A stretch of 64,000 nt of DNA from Anodontia alba (taxonomy: Eukaryota > Mollusca > Bivalvia > Lucinida > Lucinidae): NCBI GenBank assembly GCA_964016985.1, contig OZ024821.1, positions 11,582,620 through 11,646,619 of the forward strand. Direction: 5' to 3'. Positions within the stretch are counted from its first letter, which is position 1; each line of letters opens with the position of its first letter. The position numbers and the translations under genes are program-made. Shown in pieces: positions 32,560 through 44,847 of the stretch. Under the pieces are notes generated by a model that had not been told where the DNA came from, did no database searches, and worked only from the letters and a program-made list of their open reading frames with translations.

Positions 32560-33818
32560 TCAGCGCAAGCGGGCTTGACAAAAAGGAAGATATTTTTTCT
32601 TCGAACTATTAGCACATTGTTGACAGATCCATTCCTTATCCTCCACACTTTTATGTCCTAATGTACAGAGTCTTTTCATCTCGGGCTTTAGACCCTGAAT
32701 ATCAAATTTAACATCAGAATGTCTGAAAAATGTTTGACAACAACTTGTACATATGTACTGGGGACCACAAGACACCAACTTGTGAAACTGTGTGACTATA
32801 GCACTTTCTTTGTTTTTAAATTTCTTACTGCTCAAACCATCTTTTGATGTGTCACTTAACTTAAGTTTCTTATTCAGGGAGGTTTGCAATTCTTCACATA
32901 TAAGGGGTGAATCAAGTAATGCGGAACCGTGTTCATTTAAGCTGTCAGCAAGCTGGGAGGAAGCATAAGGCTGTGATGAACACAACTCAAATGAAATACA
33001 TTCTTGTAAAGGAGGATAGGTAGTTATGTCACAAATTTGAAACCCAGCTCATTGGTATCATTTTATGGTCTCCCTGCAAACATGAGATATACAGAGCGAA
33101 TGCAAATCAAACTGACTCACCGCTGTTGTAGTAAAGGAATTATCAAAACTAAACAATCTACGCAAATGTAAGGAAATGCCAGTTATATTTGTTTTCTTTA
33201 ACAAAATGTTTTTGCAATTAACATTTGGCATTCCATCTGAAGCTCTTGCATGTGACTCAAAAAGGTAGAAATAGTCACCTTGTTCCAATAATGCAATAGA
33301 AAAGCCGTTGCAAATGAAGACTGCATATGGGTTGAATGAGAAAGTCATAGCGAGTCCTGTCTCTAAATCAAGGAAAGGATACTCCACTAAGGATAAGATA
33401 TTTAAATTTCCTGAAAATGTTTTTTTTTTTTTTTTTTTTTTTTTTTCACTTTCCAGGGATAATGCTGGTTGTCAAGTGAAAAATAAGATGGCAAATCACA
33501 TGGCTCTAAATAGTCATGATATGTCTTGGCATTCTTTTTTGCATACTTGTATAATTTATCTCCTGCAAACAGAATTTCATTCATGTTGTTGACATTCAAC
33601 TTGTTGGTACAGATCCCTTTCTGTACAGCTTTCACCAATAATACTAAACAACATGGTAGGCATTGACGCCCTCTTGAATCAGGACTAAATATCCCATCTC
33701 TTTGATGGATACTTCCTTGCAATAATACAGATGCATTTTCTTGTAGCGACACCGCCTCGTGGCTGCGAAGAAGCAGCCGCGAAGAAGCAGCCACGACGGT
33801 GGCGTCAAATGATAACAC
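32560..33818 (-). pseudogene. Helitron-type transposon gene remnant with cysteine-protease-like domain
   Basis: Three minus-strand pieces in order. 33402-33818 has SRGRQCLPCC (Cys 53 of that frame) followed by a helical stretch ending FAGDKLYKY. 33058-33387 has hydrophobic strands and YLFESHARASDGMPN with a His (46). 32560-32985 has paired CxxC-type clusters (YICTSCC and WICQQC). The Cys...His layout resembles the deubiquitinase domain first known from herpesvirus tegument proteins (peptidase C76/OTU-like), which also occurs in invertebrate transposon proteins; the Cys-rich part resembles the region before the Helitron helicase-like domain. A T-run at 33421-33446 and stops break the frame, and Rep/helicase parts are missing, so it is a dead fragment. 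The family call is from recall of motif shape. Confidence 0.6.
33421..33446. repeat. Poly-T tract interrupting the transposon gene
   Basis: A 26-base T run separates the two protease-like halves, which lie in different frames. Confidence 0.95.
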
Positions 33819-34212
33819 GTATGGAATAGAACAGAATTGTGTGTACGGACCCTTGCCGTGGCCTGAAAAGTCGCAATGATTAAAGCGAATAACACCGAGT
33901 GTTTCGACTGAGACATGTGATGTCAGTCAGCCAATGAAAGTGCTCAGCGATACGTATCGTGTCTGGTTTCCGACCTTCTGGGTGTTGCGACAACTGTGTG
34001 TGTTGTCGTATGACAACCAGCTTGTTTACTAGAATCTACCGGCTGTCGAACAGTTTATTTTTCGCGAGGCTACAGACATGAAAGCTTCTTTTACCTGCAT
34101 TTTTGAAATTCATGGTGTGTCGCACGCGAAAAACAACAACAGATACTTGTTCAGTTCTTCAGCAAAATTCCTGATGCCGTAAAATGCATTTCATGTAGGC
34201 AACCAGTAGCAC

Positions 34213-34332
34213 AGGAGCTTGACGTTTGCTAATTTCTACTTATAGGGCCTGTCCCTATGATTATGAAATAATCGAAGGTTCGAAGGACAGGCCCTATAAG
34301 TAGAAATTATCCAATGTCAAGCTCCTGTGACC
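34213..34332. repeat. Long hairpin
   Basis: GGAGCTTGACGTTTGC / CAATGTCAAGCTCC and AATTTCTACTTATAGGGCCT / AGGCCCTATAAGTAGAAATT are inverted arms around a CTATGATTATGAAATAATCG centre. Confidence 0.8.
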
Positions 34333-34557
34333 GGTAGTGTAGCGTAACTTGGTACCTATTACCGGCGTGCACTGATTATCGGGTATTCAGAAATCACGAC
34401 CCACAGACCACGGCCCCCGCCCATCGGGGCCAGCGAAGTAGTTGGGCTGCCTATAGTCTCCAGGGCAGAGTTGCCTTAGGCAGGGCCTGTTCATCATGTG
34501 ATCGGGTTGGGTAAAAGTCCCACAAATCTGGAGGCAGTATCTTTAAATGGATACATT

Positions 34558-34612
34558 GTGCAAACAGTGTAGACCCAGATGGGACGCCGCAAAATGTGGC
34601 GTCTGATTGATT
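34558..34612. repeat. Family C hairpin fragment
   Basis: TGCAAACAGTGTAGACCCAG plus GACGCCGCAAAATGTGGCGTC; the outer right arm is missing. Confidence 0.55.
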
Positions 34613-35237
34613 ATAAGACATCTGTAATGATAATCATTTTTGTGGAATCTATAGATCAGTTAATCAATTATCTGATTAATTTTGTCAGCCTAAATAGTCT
34701 GTGTGAATAAAAGTAATATACTCCATGTATTTTCGCGTTAAATTCAATATTGCGTTAAACTGATTTCTCAATGAAAATAAACGGCAGCGCCACCTACCTG
34801 CTGGATGTTTTAAATACAAAGTCACGCTTTAGTGGGCAAGGTTTGTTTTCAGAAATACACTGTTGTTTTGTGATTTCCGCTTAGAAAAGAAATATATTGA
34901 CCGTGGTGATAACAGTCCTTAATGACATTTACACCTATATCTATTAAATCAATTTTTACAGCTAAGACTAACTTATTTTTTCTATGAAAATATCAAATCT
35001 AAGGTACCGTATTAATCCGCCTATAAGACGGGGATTTTTCCAAAAAACAAAAAAAAGCCCCCAAAAATCCAGACCCATTTTATAATCAAGATCTTTGGCC
35101 ATATCGGTATTTTCGGCAAAGTCCGGTGGTGCCACGTGGTCACGGAAAATGCCGATCTTCGAAACCGGTAGAAGGATATAATGTTTACCTTCGTCCCTTG
35201 ACAGAAATAGCAGCAAGGTAATTTTGTAGATGAAGTA

Positions 35238-36594
35238 CCGAATTTTTCTGTGTATTACTCGCACCCGTGTATAACACGCACTGAATATTTGCTAAATAGT
35301 TTTGAAATAAAAAAAAGAGAGATGTTCTATGTAAAACACGAAGAATTTATCTGTGCGTTATTTACTAAGTTACCAGACTAAGTGTCAAATTTCACTAGGA
35401 TTGAGTTGAAAATGGCCGAACTCGGAAGGTTTAGAGTAGAAACAGGCCGAATTTACGATAATGCTAACTGAATTTTCGTTGTGCAGCTCTGTTACCATGG
35501 GCCTCAGGCAACTTGATGTAGTGTAGGCAGTTCTTTGCTTCCCCACTGCAGACGCTACGATAATAAAAATGTAGTTATTTCTTTTGTGTTCTCATAATTA
35601 ACACCTTCTTTGTGTCACTTTCTTAACTGAGACGTGAAATTATCAACTCAGTGCCTCAGGGCAATGCAAACAACAACTAAAGTCGACTAGTTGTCATTCT
35701 GACTGCCAATTAACCAATTAAGTGCACAGATGTATGCTGGTAGTTTGATTTTCTTTATCATAAACATTGTTTATTTCAAACAATTTTTTTGGTAAGTTGG
35801 AAGAAAAGTTTAAATAAAAAAAAAGAAAAAAAAAAAAAAAAAAAAAAAGATAAACATATGCCCAGTCAGCATTCTACGTAAATCTATATCGGGCCGTCAT
35901 CGGCCCGTCAGGGTAGCTGACGGGCCGATGACGGCCCGATGTAGATTTACGTAGAATGCTAGCTGGGTGGTAAGAAAATAAAAGATAAAATGCAAATGAC
36001 CGATCTACCTACCTCAAAAGCCCAGTTGGTTTTGTTTATTATCAATAATTTTAATAATTGCATAAACTTAAATACTTTTTTATTTTTTCAATGTATGATC
36101 GTTCGTGCCAATATTTATGTTCAACCAAATTTATTTCCTATTTTGAACTACAATAAATCAGTTGTGCAGGCTGATTTATTCAAGTTACGGTTGAGTCTTG
36201 TCAAAGTCCGGTAATCAATACAGATTCATATGCATATGCCTGTTTGAGTAGTTTCCCTTTGAAGAGATCACATGATCAGCAAAATAAAAAAGCGTAAACA
36301 AAAAAAGCATGGACATGAAAAGGATATCAAATTACTACAAATCAGATCGAGTTGCTTGTTTTGAGCTGCCAGAATCCTGGTATGGGCGAGATAGGTATAA
36401 AAAATCATGAATATCTTATAGCAATCATTCTATTTCGCATTTTTAACGGGCGATCGTGAATGTCATGAGTTTTCGCGACCGTTTATCTTGGTGATTTCTG
36501 TCCCGATTTTGGTGTTCCTATAAATAATACACATCGGATTTTTATAAACGTTTTCTGGGTAAATAAGGTGCGTGTTATACACAGTTAAATACGG
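35238..36594. mobile_element. TA-flanked element nested in the outer one
   Basis: The left end is CCGAATTTTTCTGTGTATTA and the right end (inverse) is CCGTATTTAACTGTGTATAA, followed in both by CACGCAC-type sequence; TA lies outside both. It carries the 107-bp hairpin at 35861-35967. A 74-aa frame at 35990-36214 inside it has no recognisable domain. Confidence 0.7.
35861..35967. mobile_element. 107-bp palindromic element, copy 1
   Basis: CCCAGTCAGCATTCT / AGAATGCTAGCTGGG ends enclose almost fully paired arms (TACGTAAATCTATATCGGGC and its inverse) and a short GTCAGGGTAGCTGAC centre. It is the same length as the copy at 53576-53682. Confidence 0.85.
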
Positions 36595-36845
36595 TATGCA
36601 TGCTTGTAAGTGGTGTTGGGAGTTTTTTTTAATTCCTGCTCTGTGATAAATTCACTTACAAATCTGACCAATCATCGCCGATGTCTTCATGTACTTTAGG
36701 AATTTCTGAGTGGCAGGGAATGTCTCCGACAGGCGACTTTTTTAACCCATCTTATAATTAATTAAAAGCAAAATCCTGCCTGGGAAGGGCCAAAAACAGC
36801 CCCCGTCTTATAAACAAATCGTCTTATAGGCGGATTAATACGGTA

Positions 36846-38697
36846 TCCGTACTTTATTTTGAAAATGGCCAAAATTTGCAAAAATCACATTACAATTACA
36901 TGATGATTTTCTGCCAAAAATTTAATTAACGCGAAGTTACATGGCTTTTGGTTCAAAATGGCGGCAACATGGTTGGCTTGTTTACACAAATGCTTTCACA
37001 AATCAAATCCAAAGAACTGCATTATTTGTACATAAAATAAATGCTCAGATAATAATTTAGATGACTTCAGAATTATTTTCAGCATTTGTCTCTGTAAGTA
37101 GTTATGATGAAACGTTTTACCATTAGTAACGTGAAAATACATGAAACCGGGCTAAATAATAACAGCAAAAAATTCTAAGATGTGAATTATATGGGACTAG
37201 ACTTAAAAAATACAGTAATTATTATACTGTACACATATGTATAGTAAAAACTTAGCAAACTAGATCACAAATCTTGATTTTGATCATGGTTCTGTTGGAC
37301 ATCCCAGTAGGGCTAGCTGTTGAAAGAACTTATAAGCATTAAAAGCTCTACACAGCTTATGTTGTCTATATCTTAAATTCTTATATGCAACCTTTTATTT
37401 AAGGCTCTTTATCTTTATTTATAATGACTGAAATATTTTTTACCCACACTCCTCAATTATCTGGACAATTTTTATTAGCTGCAAAAATACCAAGAACATT
37501 TTGAATCCTCAAAGTCATAGTGACATGCCCATGCTCCAACTCTGCACACACATAAGCATATAGGTGTAGGCAAGTGAATTTTGTTGCCTGAACACTAAAG
37601 CTGGCACAATTGATCAGATACAGTCATTTGGCTAGAACCAGGTAAAGTTATGCTTCATAACAATTTCCAAATAAGTGGCTGATCAAAATTTGGACTTTAT
37701 TGGCTGATACAGAGTACTAGCCTTCCTTGAAATATCACACCAAAGACTTTGTCCTTCGCCTTAGGTTAGCTGCCCTTGTGATGAATGTGAAGTTCTCCAC
37801 TGATTTGGCTAGTTCCAAATAGTTTCGCTAGTTCCGAATAATAAATGAGGGATCTGTAAAAATCCCTCACATAATGCAACAGCCTCTATATATTATTTTA
37901 TCAACTTGGATAATGTGTTACGGAGAAAATTAATTCAATATAAGACATTTGTCGCAAAGCAACATGTTCACAAAGACCTTAAAACAGATCCTTTAAGCAA
38001 AAATCGTATGATTCATGGCATAACAATTTTTCGGCATGTACACCCTCCTTACTGCAAAATTTAGCTCCTATTTTCTGGATTTAATAATCTTTCTGATATA
38101 AATATATTTCAATGAGGTTTAAGAAGTTGAAAGGAGTATGTGCATAAGGTCCTATTTTCCCCCTTCTGAAGCCCGAAAATAAAATATGCTTGCGGTAAAA
38201 TTATGCATTAATTAATCCAATTGTAGCTTGTGTTTAGCACTGTGTGATGCCGCTACAAAGTCTCCCTGCACTTTGTCAAAGTACAGATAATATATAAGCA
38301 ACGACATGAAAAACCTGTCTTCGAGGTTTTCGACCAAATAAGACTCAGACCTGCTTACTCAGCCGTAGACTAGCTAACTCGGCCATTGTGCCAGATTAGC
38401 TAGTCTTGAAAGTTTTGATAGGTTGTTTACTGTCTAGACAGCGAACAACAACGGTGCTGATCAGACTGCGCATAGCAAAAACCACGTGTCTTTGTTGTTC
38501 GCATATGGCATAAGATTTTTATCCCATGAAGAGGCTCATATATCGCTTCAATAGTCTGTCACATGTCTGAGATTCTTGTACATACACTACATCAATATCT
38601 ACACTCCTTTAAACACAGCATGTGAACACCTTACCCGAAATTTGATTTCTGGGTCGGTTACTCACCTCAACTCCTTACCATACTTTATTTAAAATTG
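36846..38697. other. Intergenic stretch without a recognisable gene
   Basis: AT-rich sequence with no long frame. Near 38440-38510, GTCTAGACAGCGAACAACAA...GTTGTTCGCATATGGC hints at a family B fragment. Confidence 0.5.
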
Positions 38698-40803
38698 AAC
38701 AAGAGGCCCACGGGCCACTCACCTGAGTAGCATTGTGAGTGCAGATATGCAGATGTTATGTAACATTTTTCCAATCCTGTCATCGTAACTAATGAAAAGA
38801 TCATCCTTTAAGCAGTTCTTAATTTTTAAGATGAATATTATATATGGCAAGACAGTCAATGGAGCGTGATCATTTGAACAAACTCTCAATCACATTTCAA
38901 CAGTAGGATCAATGTGAAATTTGGTTGCTATTGCCTAAGTGGTTTCTGAAGAATCATGATTTTATACATGTAAACAGCACAGTGGCAGGGAAATATAATA
39001 AACATAAACAAGATGGTAGCCATCTTGGATTTCCAATCAGAATGACTTTTAGCTACTGTTGATCTACAAGTCACTTCGATACTTCCAATGAACTTTAAGT
39101 CAATTGCCCTTTCGGTTCAGGGGAAAAAGTTCAAAACAGATTTTCAAGATGGCCACCATAGCCGCAATTTGAGATTTCTTATCGCAACCATTTGAGCGTT
39201 TTTTGATCTACAAGTCACCCTGATGCTTCCTACCAAGTTTCGAGTCAATAAATGGTCTTTCAGTTCAGAAGAAGTAAAGAAAAATAGATTTTCAAGATGG
39301 CCGCCATCTTGGATTTCCAATCGGAAGGATTTTAGCTATTTTTATATCAACATGTCATCCTGATGCTTCCTACCAATTTTCAAATTAACTGGCCCTTTGG
39401 TTCAGGAAAATAAGTGAAAGGAAAAGAGTTTCAAGATGGCCGCCATGACAGCCATCTTGGATTTCCTATCCAAACAATTTAAGCTATTTTAGATCTACAA
39501 GTCACCTAAATGCTTCCTACCAAGTTTCGAGTCAAATGGCCTTTCAATTCAGGAGAAGAAGCGAAAAATAGATTTTAAAGATGGCTGTCATAGCGGCCAT
39601 CTTGGATTTCTGATAGGGATGATTTTATCTATTTTTGATCTACAGGTCACCCTGATGCTTCCTACCTAGTTTAAAGCCAATAAGCCTTTTGATTCAGGAG
39701 AAGAAGTGAAAAATCTACATTTTCAAAATGGCCACCATGGCAGCCACCTTGGATTTCCAATCAGAACGATTTTAGCCATTTTTAATCTATAAGTCACCCC
39801 GATGCTTCCTACCAAGTTTCAAGTCAACTAGCTTTTGGGTTTAGGAGAAGAAGCGAAAAAAAGATTTTCAAGATGGCCACCAGCGTGGCCCTCTTGGACT
39901 TCCGATCAGCATGGTTTTAGCTATTTTTGATCTACAAGTCACCCTGATGCTTCCTACCAAGTTTGGAGTCAGTTGGCCTTTCGGCTCAGGAGAAGAAGCG
40001 AAAAATAGATTTTCAAAATGGCCGCCATGGTGGCCATCTTGGATTTCCGTTTGGAATGATTTTAGCGTCTTTTGATCTATAAGTCACCCCTATGCTTCCT
40101 AGCAAGTTTGGAGTCAATTGGCCTTTCGGTTCAGGAGAAGAAGCGAAAAATAGATTTTCAAAATGGCTGCCATGGCGGCCATCTTGGATTTCCGATCAGC
40201 ATGATTTTAGCTATTTTTGATCTACAAGTCACCCCGATGCTTCTTAGCAAGTTTGGAGTCAATTGGCCTTTCCGTTCAGGAGAAGAAGCGAAATAGATTT
40301 TCACGATGGTGGCCATCTTGGATTTCTGATCAACACGATTTTAGCTAGTTTTGATCTACAAGTCACCCCGATGCTTCCTAGCAAGTTTGGAGTCAATTGG
40401 CCTTTCGGTTCAGGAGAAGAAGCTAAAAATAGATTTAAGATGGCTGCCATGGCGGCCATCTTGGATTTTCGATTGGCAAGATTTTAACTATTTTTGATCT
40501 ACAAGTCACCCCAGTGCTTCCTAGAAAGTTTGGAGTCAATTGGTCTTTCGGTTCAGGAGAAGAAACGAAAAATAGATTTTCAAGATGGCGGCCATGGCGG
40601 CCATCTTGGATTTCCGATCGGCATGATTTTAGCTATTTTTGATGTACAAGTCACCCCGATGCTTCCTACCAAGTATCGAGTCAATTTGCCCATGGGGTGT
40701 AGGAGTAGGCTTTTAAATCAATTGTTGACGTCGCATGACGGACGACGGACATTGATTGACCACAATAGTTCACCATGAGCACTTTGCGCTCAGGTGAGCT
40801 AAC
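38698..40803 (+). mobile_element. Tandem-array element E1 (CAAGAGG... to ...CAGGTGAGCTAA)
   Basis: The left end AACAAGAGGCCCACGGGCCA CTCACCTGAG begins a leader of about 320 bp. Then come about 12 copies of a 144-bp unit (roughly 39020-40735) with key words AAGATGGCCGCCATCTTGG, GATCTACAAGTCACCCCGAT and TTCAGGAGAAGAAGCG. A tail follows with GACGTCGCATGACGGACGAC and TGCGCTCAGGTGAGCTAA. Leader, tandem core and tail resemble pearl/Helentron-associated elements known from bivalves, but I could not verify the class. Confidence 0.7.
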
Positions 40804-40849
40804 AAGTACAATTTACTACCGAATGTTTTGTCTAAAAATAGCTCAATGG

Positions 40850-40926
40850 GTGGCAAACAGTTTAGCCCCTGATGTGACACCGCATTTTGTAGCATCTCAT
40901 GGGGGTTTACAATGTTTGCTCGGGAC
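40850..40926. repeat. Family C hairpin (diverged)
   Basis: GGCAAACAGTTTAGCCCCTG and GGGGGTTTACAATGTTTGCT flank a degraded ACACCGCATTTTGTAGCAT core. Confidence 0.5.
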
Positions 40927-41577
40927 TGTCTGGCCAAATACATCCAGTAAAGTATGACCAATTTCAATATAATTTTGCAGGAGTGTTACTTTGATGATCC
41001 TCTACCAAGATTGTTCAAGCCATTTGGATTCGTCAAAAAACATGGCCACCAGGGGGCGGGGCTTATTTTCCCTTTATATCTATATAGAAAACTTTAAAAA
41101 TCTTCTTGTCAGAAACCACTGCACCGATTTCAATATAATTTTGCAGGAATGTTTGTTTGGTGATCCTGTACCAAGATTGTTCAAGCCATCTGGATTCGTC
41201 AAAAAACATGGCTGCCAGGGGGCGGAGCTTATTTTTCCTACATGTATATATCTATATGGAAAACTTTTAAAAGCTTCTTGTCAGAAACACTGGGCCGATT
41301 TCAATATAATTTTACAGAAACGTTCCTTTAGTAATCCTCTACCAAGATTGTTCAAGCCATTTGGATTCCTCAAAAAACATGGCCACCAGAGGGCGGGGCT
41401 TACTTTCCCTATATATCTATACAGAAAAGTTTAAAAATCTTCTTGTCAGAAACCACTGGACCGATTTCAATATAACACGGCAGGAATGTTTCTTTTGTAA
41501 CTTTCTACCAAGATTGTTCAAGCCGTCATGATACGTCAAAAACCATGGCCGCCAGGGGGGGTGGGACTTTTTTTTTT

Positions 41578-43343
41578 TTAACTCACCTGACCTCTGCTCA
41601 GGATGAGCTATAGTGATCACTTTTCCTCCGTCCATTAACATTTTCAAATGACTTCTCTGAAGCCGCTGAGCCAATTTTGCTCAGATTTCATGTGGAGCCT
41701 CCTTAGGGTGGGGGAACGAAAGATTGCTAAAAAGGTCATGGTCCATTGACCCAAGATGGCCTCCATGCACATATGGTAAAAACCTTTAAAAATCTTCTCC
41801 ATAACCGAGGATGCCTTGGGGCTGAATCTTTGCAAGAATCATCAGGGACAAGAGGTCTACCAAAGTTGTTATAAGATTTGTCGTACGTTGGCATTTGACC
41901 TTTTTACGGCAAGGTCAAGTTTGCTTCCCTATGCTTTTGTATGGGAAAAACCTTTAAAAATCTTCTTCTCCAAACCCGAGCATGCCTTGTGGCTGAATCT
42001 TTGCACATATCATCGGGAATGGGAGGGCTACCAAAGTTGCTAAAATAATGGTTGTACATTGACATTTGACCTTTTTGCGGTAAGGTCAATTTTGCTTCCT
42101 TATGCATTTATATGGGAAAAATGTTCAGAATTTCAAATAACATCTCCTCTGGAGCCTCTGGGCCAAATTTGCTCAAATTTCATATTGAGCCTCCTTAGGT
42201 TGGGGGAACAAAAGATTGCTAAAATGGTCGCAGTTCATTAACCAAGATGGCCGCCATGCCCATATATGGTAAAAACATTTAAAAATCTTCTTCTCCAGAA
42301 CCGAGGATGCTTTGGGGCTAAATCTTTGCATAATTCATCGGGGACGGAGGGTCTACCAAAGTTGCTAAAATTTGACCTTTTTACGGCAAGGTCGTTTGCT
42401 TCCCTATGCATTTATATGGGAAAAAAACATTTAAAAATGTTATTCTCCAAAATCGAGGATGCCCCCATGTGGCTGAATGTTTGCATATATCATCGGGAAC
42501 GGGCGGTCTACCAAGGTTGCTAAAATAATTGTCATACATTGACATTTAACCTTTTTACGGCGAGGTCAAGTTTGCTTCTGTATGCATTTGTATGGGCCCC
42601 ATACATTTGTATGGAAAAAATGTTGATAATTTCAAATGACTTTTCCTCTGAAGCCTCCGGGCCAGTGTTGCTCAAATTTCATGCAGAGCCTCCTTGGGCA
42701 GGAGAATGAAAGATTGCTAAAATGGGCATGGTCCATTGATCAAAATGGCTGCCATGCCCATATAATGGTAAAAAAAAATTTACAAATCTTCTTCTCCATA
42801 ACCAAATAAGCCCTGGGCCCTTATCTTTGCACAAACTATGGGGGACAGGAGAGCTACCAAAATTGCTAAAATGATGGTTCTATGTTGACGTTTGACCTTT
42901 TTACCTCCAAGGTCAAATTTGCTTCCCCATGCATTTGTATGGGCCATATACATTTATATTGAAAGTATTCAAGTGAATTGTAGATCAACAGTAGTTAAAA
43001 TTGTTCTGATTGGAAATCTTAGATGGCCATCATCTTGTTTATATTTATTATATTTCTCTGCCACTGTGCTGTTTACATGTATAAAATCATGATTCTTCAG
43101 AATCCACTTAGCCAATTTCCACCAAATTTCACATTGATCCTACTGTTGAAATGTGATTGATGGTTTATTCAAATGATCATGCTCCATTGACTGTCAGGCC
43201 CATATATTCTTCTTCAAAACTAAGAACTGCTCAAATGATGATCTTTTCATTAGTTGTGATGATAGGATTGGAAAAATGTTGCATAACATCTGCATGTCTG
43301 CAGTGACTCAGGTGAGCGAGCCGTGGCCCGTGGGCCTCTTGTT
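41578..43343 (-). mobile_element. Tandem-array element E3, inserted in E2
   Basis: Reading the minus strand from 43343, it begins AACAAGAGGCCCACGGGCCA and about 375 bp match the leader of E1 in inverted orientation. The body holds units with GACCTTTTTACGGCAAGGTC, CATTTATATGGGAAAAA and AAATCTTCTTCTCCA. It ends near 41578 with CAGGTGAGTT and an A-run (T-run on the plus strand). The flanks on both sides are mid-unit E2 sequence. Confidence 0.65.
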
Positions 43344-44372
43344 TCCCTATATATCTATATAGAAAACTTTAAAAATCTTCATGTTAGAAAGCACTGGACC
43401 GATTTCTATATAACTAGGCAAAAATGTTTCCTTGGTGATCCTCTACCAAGATTGTCCAAGCCGTCATGATTTGTCAAAAAACATAGCAGCTAGGAGGCGG
43501 GGCTTATTTTCCCTATATATATATAGAAAACTTTAAAAATCTTCTTGTCAGAAACCACTGGACCGATTTCATTAATACTTGGCAGAAATCTTTCCTTTTG
43601 ACCCTTAACCAAGATTGTTCAAGTTATCATGATTTGTCAAAAAAACATTGCCACCGGGTGGTGGGTGGGGAGGGAGGCTTAATTTCCCTATATATCTATA
43701 TAGAAAAGTTTAAAAATCTTCTTGTCAGAAACCAATGGACCAATTTCAATATAGCTTGGCAGGAATGTTGCTTTGGTGACCTGCTACCAAGATTGTTCAA
43801 GCAGTCACGATTCGTCTACAAAAAATTCTGCCAGGGGGTGGGACTTATTTTCCCTATATATCTCTATAGAAAACTTTAAAAATCTTCTTGTCAGAAACCA
43901 CTGGACCGATTTCATTATAACTTGGTAGAAATCTTTCCTTGTTGACCATCTACCAAGATTGTTCAAGTTATCATGATTCGTCAAAAAACAATGGCCGCCA
44001 CTGGGAGGGGCTTATTTTCCAAATATATCTATATAGAAAAGTTTAAAAATCTTCTTCTCAGAAACCAATGGACCGACTTCAATATAACTTGGCAGCAATG
44101 TTTCTTTGGTGACCCTCTACCAAGATTGTTCAAGCCGTTATGATTCATCAAAAAACATGGCGGCTAGGGGGCGGAGCATATTTTCCCTATATAGAAAACT
44201 TTAAATGTAACTTGACAGGAATGTGCTTTGGTGACCTTCTACTGCGAATGTGCCCTCATGATACGTCAAAAAACATGGCCTTCATGGGGCAGGGCTTATT
44301 TTCCGTATATATCTGTATAGAAAACTTTAAAATTCATCTTGTCAGAAACCACCTGACTGATTTTAATATTAC

Positions 44373-44847
44373 CAGGCCTCCTAGTGGCCCACTTTGAAAA
44401 TATAGGTTTTTATATAGGTTCTTCTTACTCAAAATATAGGATATTTACAGGTTTTTCAATAAAAAATATAGGTTAAAAAAAGGTTCTCCCAAACTCATAT
44501 AAAGATTTAAAACTGAGAAGAAAAAATACTTGATGAATTTTTGCGCCATAATTATTCAGATAAAGTTGATCTGAATTTTACACAATCCAAGCGAGCGAAG
44601 CGAGCGAGGAAAAAATACAATTTCTTGACAGTTTTCATCACTTTTTTGGGACTAAAAAGTAAAATTAGTAGGGCATTTTGAAGAAAAGTTAGTATTGAAT
44701 CGCGAGATGGTTCAAAAAGTGAAAAATATAGGTTTTTTCATGAAAATACAGGCTTTTTATAGGTTTTATGAACAAAATAAAGGTTTTATAGGTTTGACAC
44801 AAAATTATAGGTTATTATAGGTTTTATAGGTTTCACTAGGAGGCCTG
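44373..44847. mobile_element. 475-bp TIR element with 6-bp target duplication
   Basis: The ends CAGGCCTCCTAGTG / CACTAGGAGGCCTG are perfect 14-bp inverted repeats. They are flanked by direct TATTAC on each side (44367-44372, 44848-44853). The interior is rich in TATAGGTTTT motifs. It sits inside an E2 unit. Confidence 0.85.

Larger units (their letters stand above)
35007..36843. mobile_element. TA-flanked element with GTATTAATCCGCCTATAAGACG ends (outer)
   Basis: CCGTATTAATCCGCCTATAA at the left and its exact inverse TTATAGGCGGATTAATACGG at the right are each bordered by TA. The 1.84-kb element has no recognisable transposase. The CGTATAAGACG-type end is typical of mariner/Tigger-like elements. 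It contains the second element at 35238-36594. Confidence 0.8.

Noticed and set aside
40072..40778. Repeated reading frames of 74-94 aa across the 144-bp array, with recurring DFQ.G.HGGHLGF words
   Set aside because: The unit length is near a multiple of three, which opens frames by chance. Copies with indels break it, and the sequence is a non-coding tandem core.
38698..43343. One 4.6-kb element with 375-bp terminal inverted repeats
   Set aside because: E1 has its own 3' end near 40803, and E3 interrupts E2 mid-unit, so two separate elements with inverted leaders explain the repeats better.
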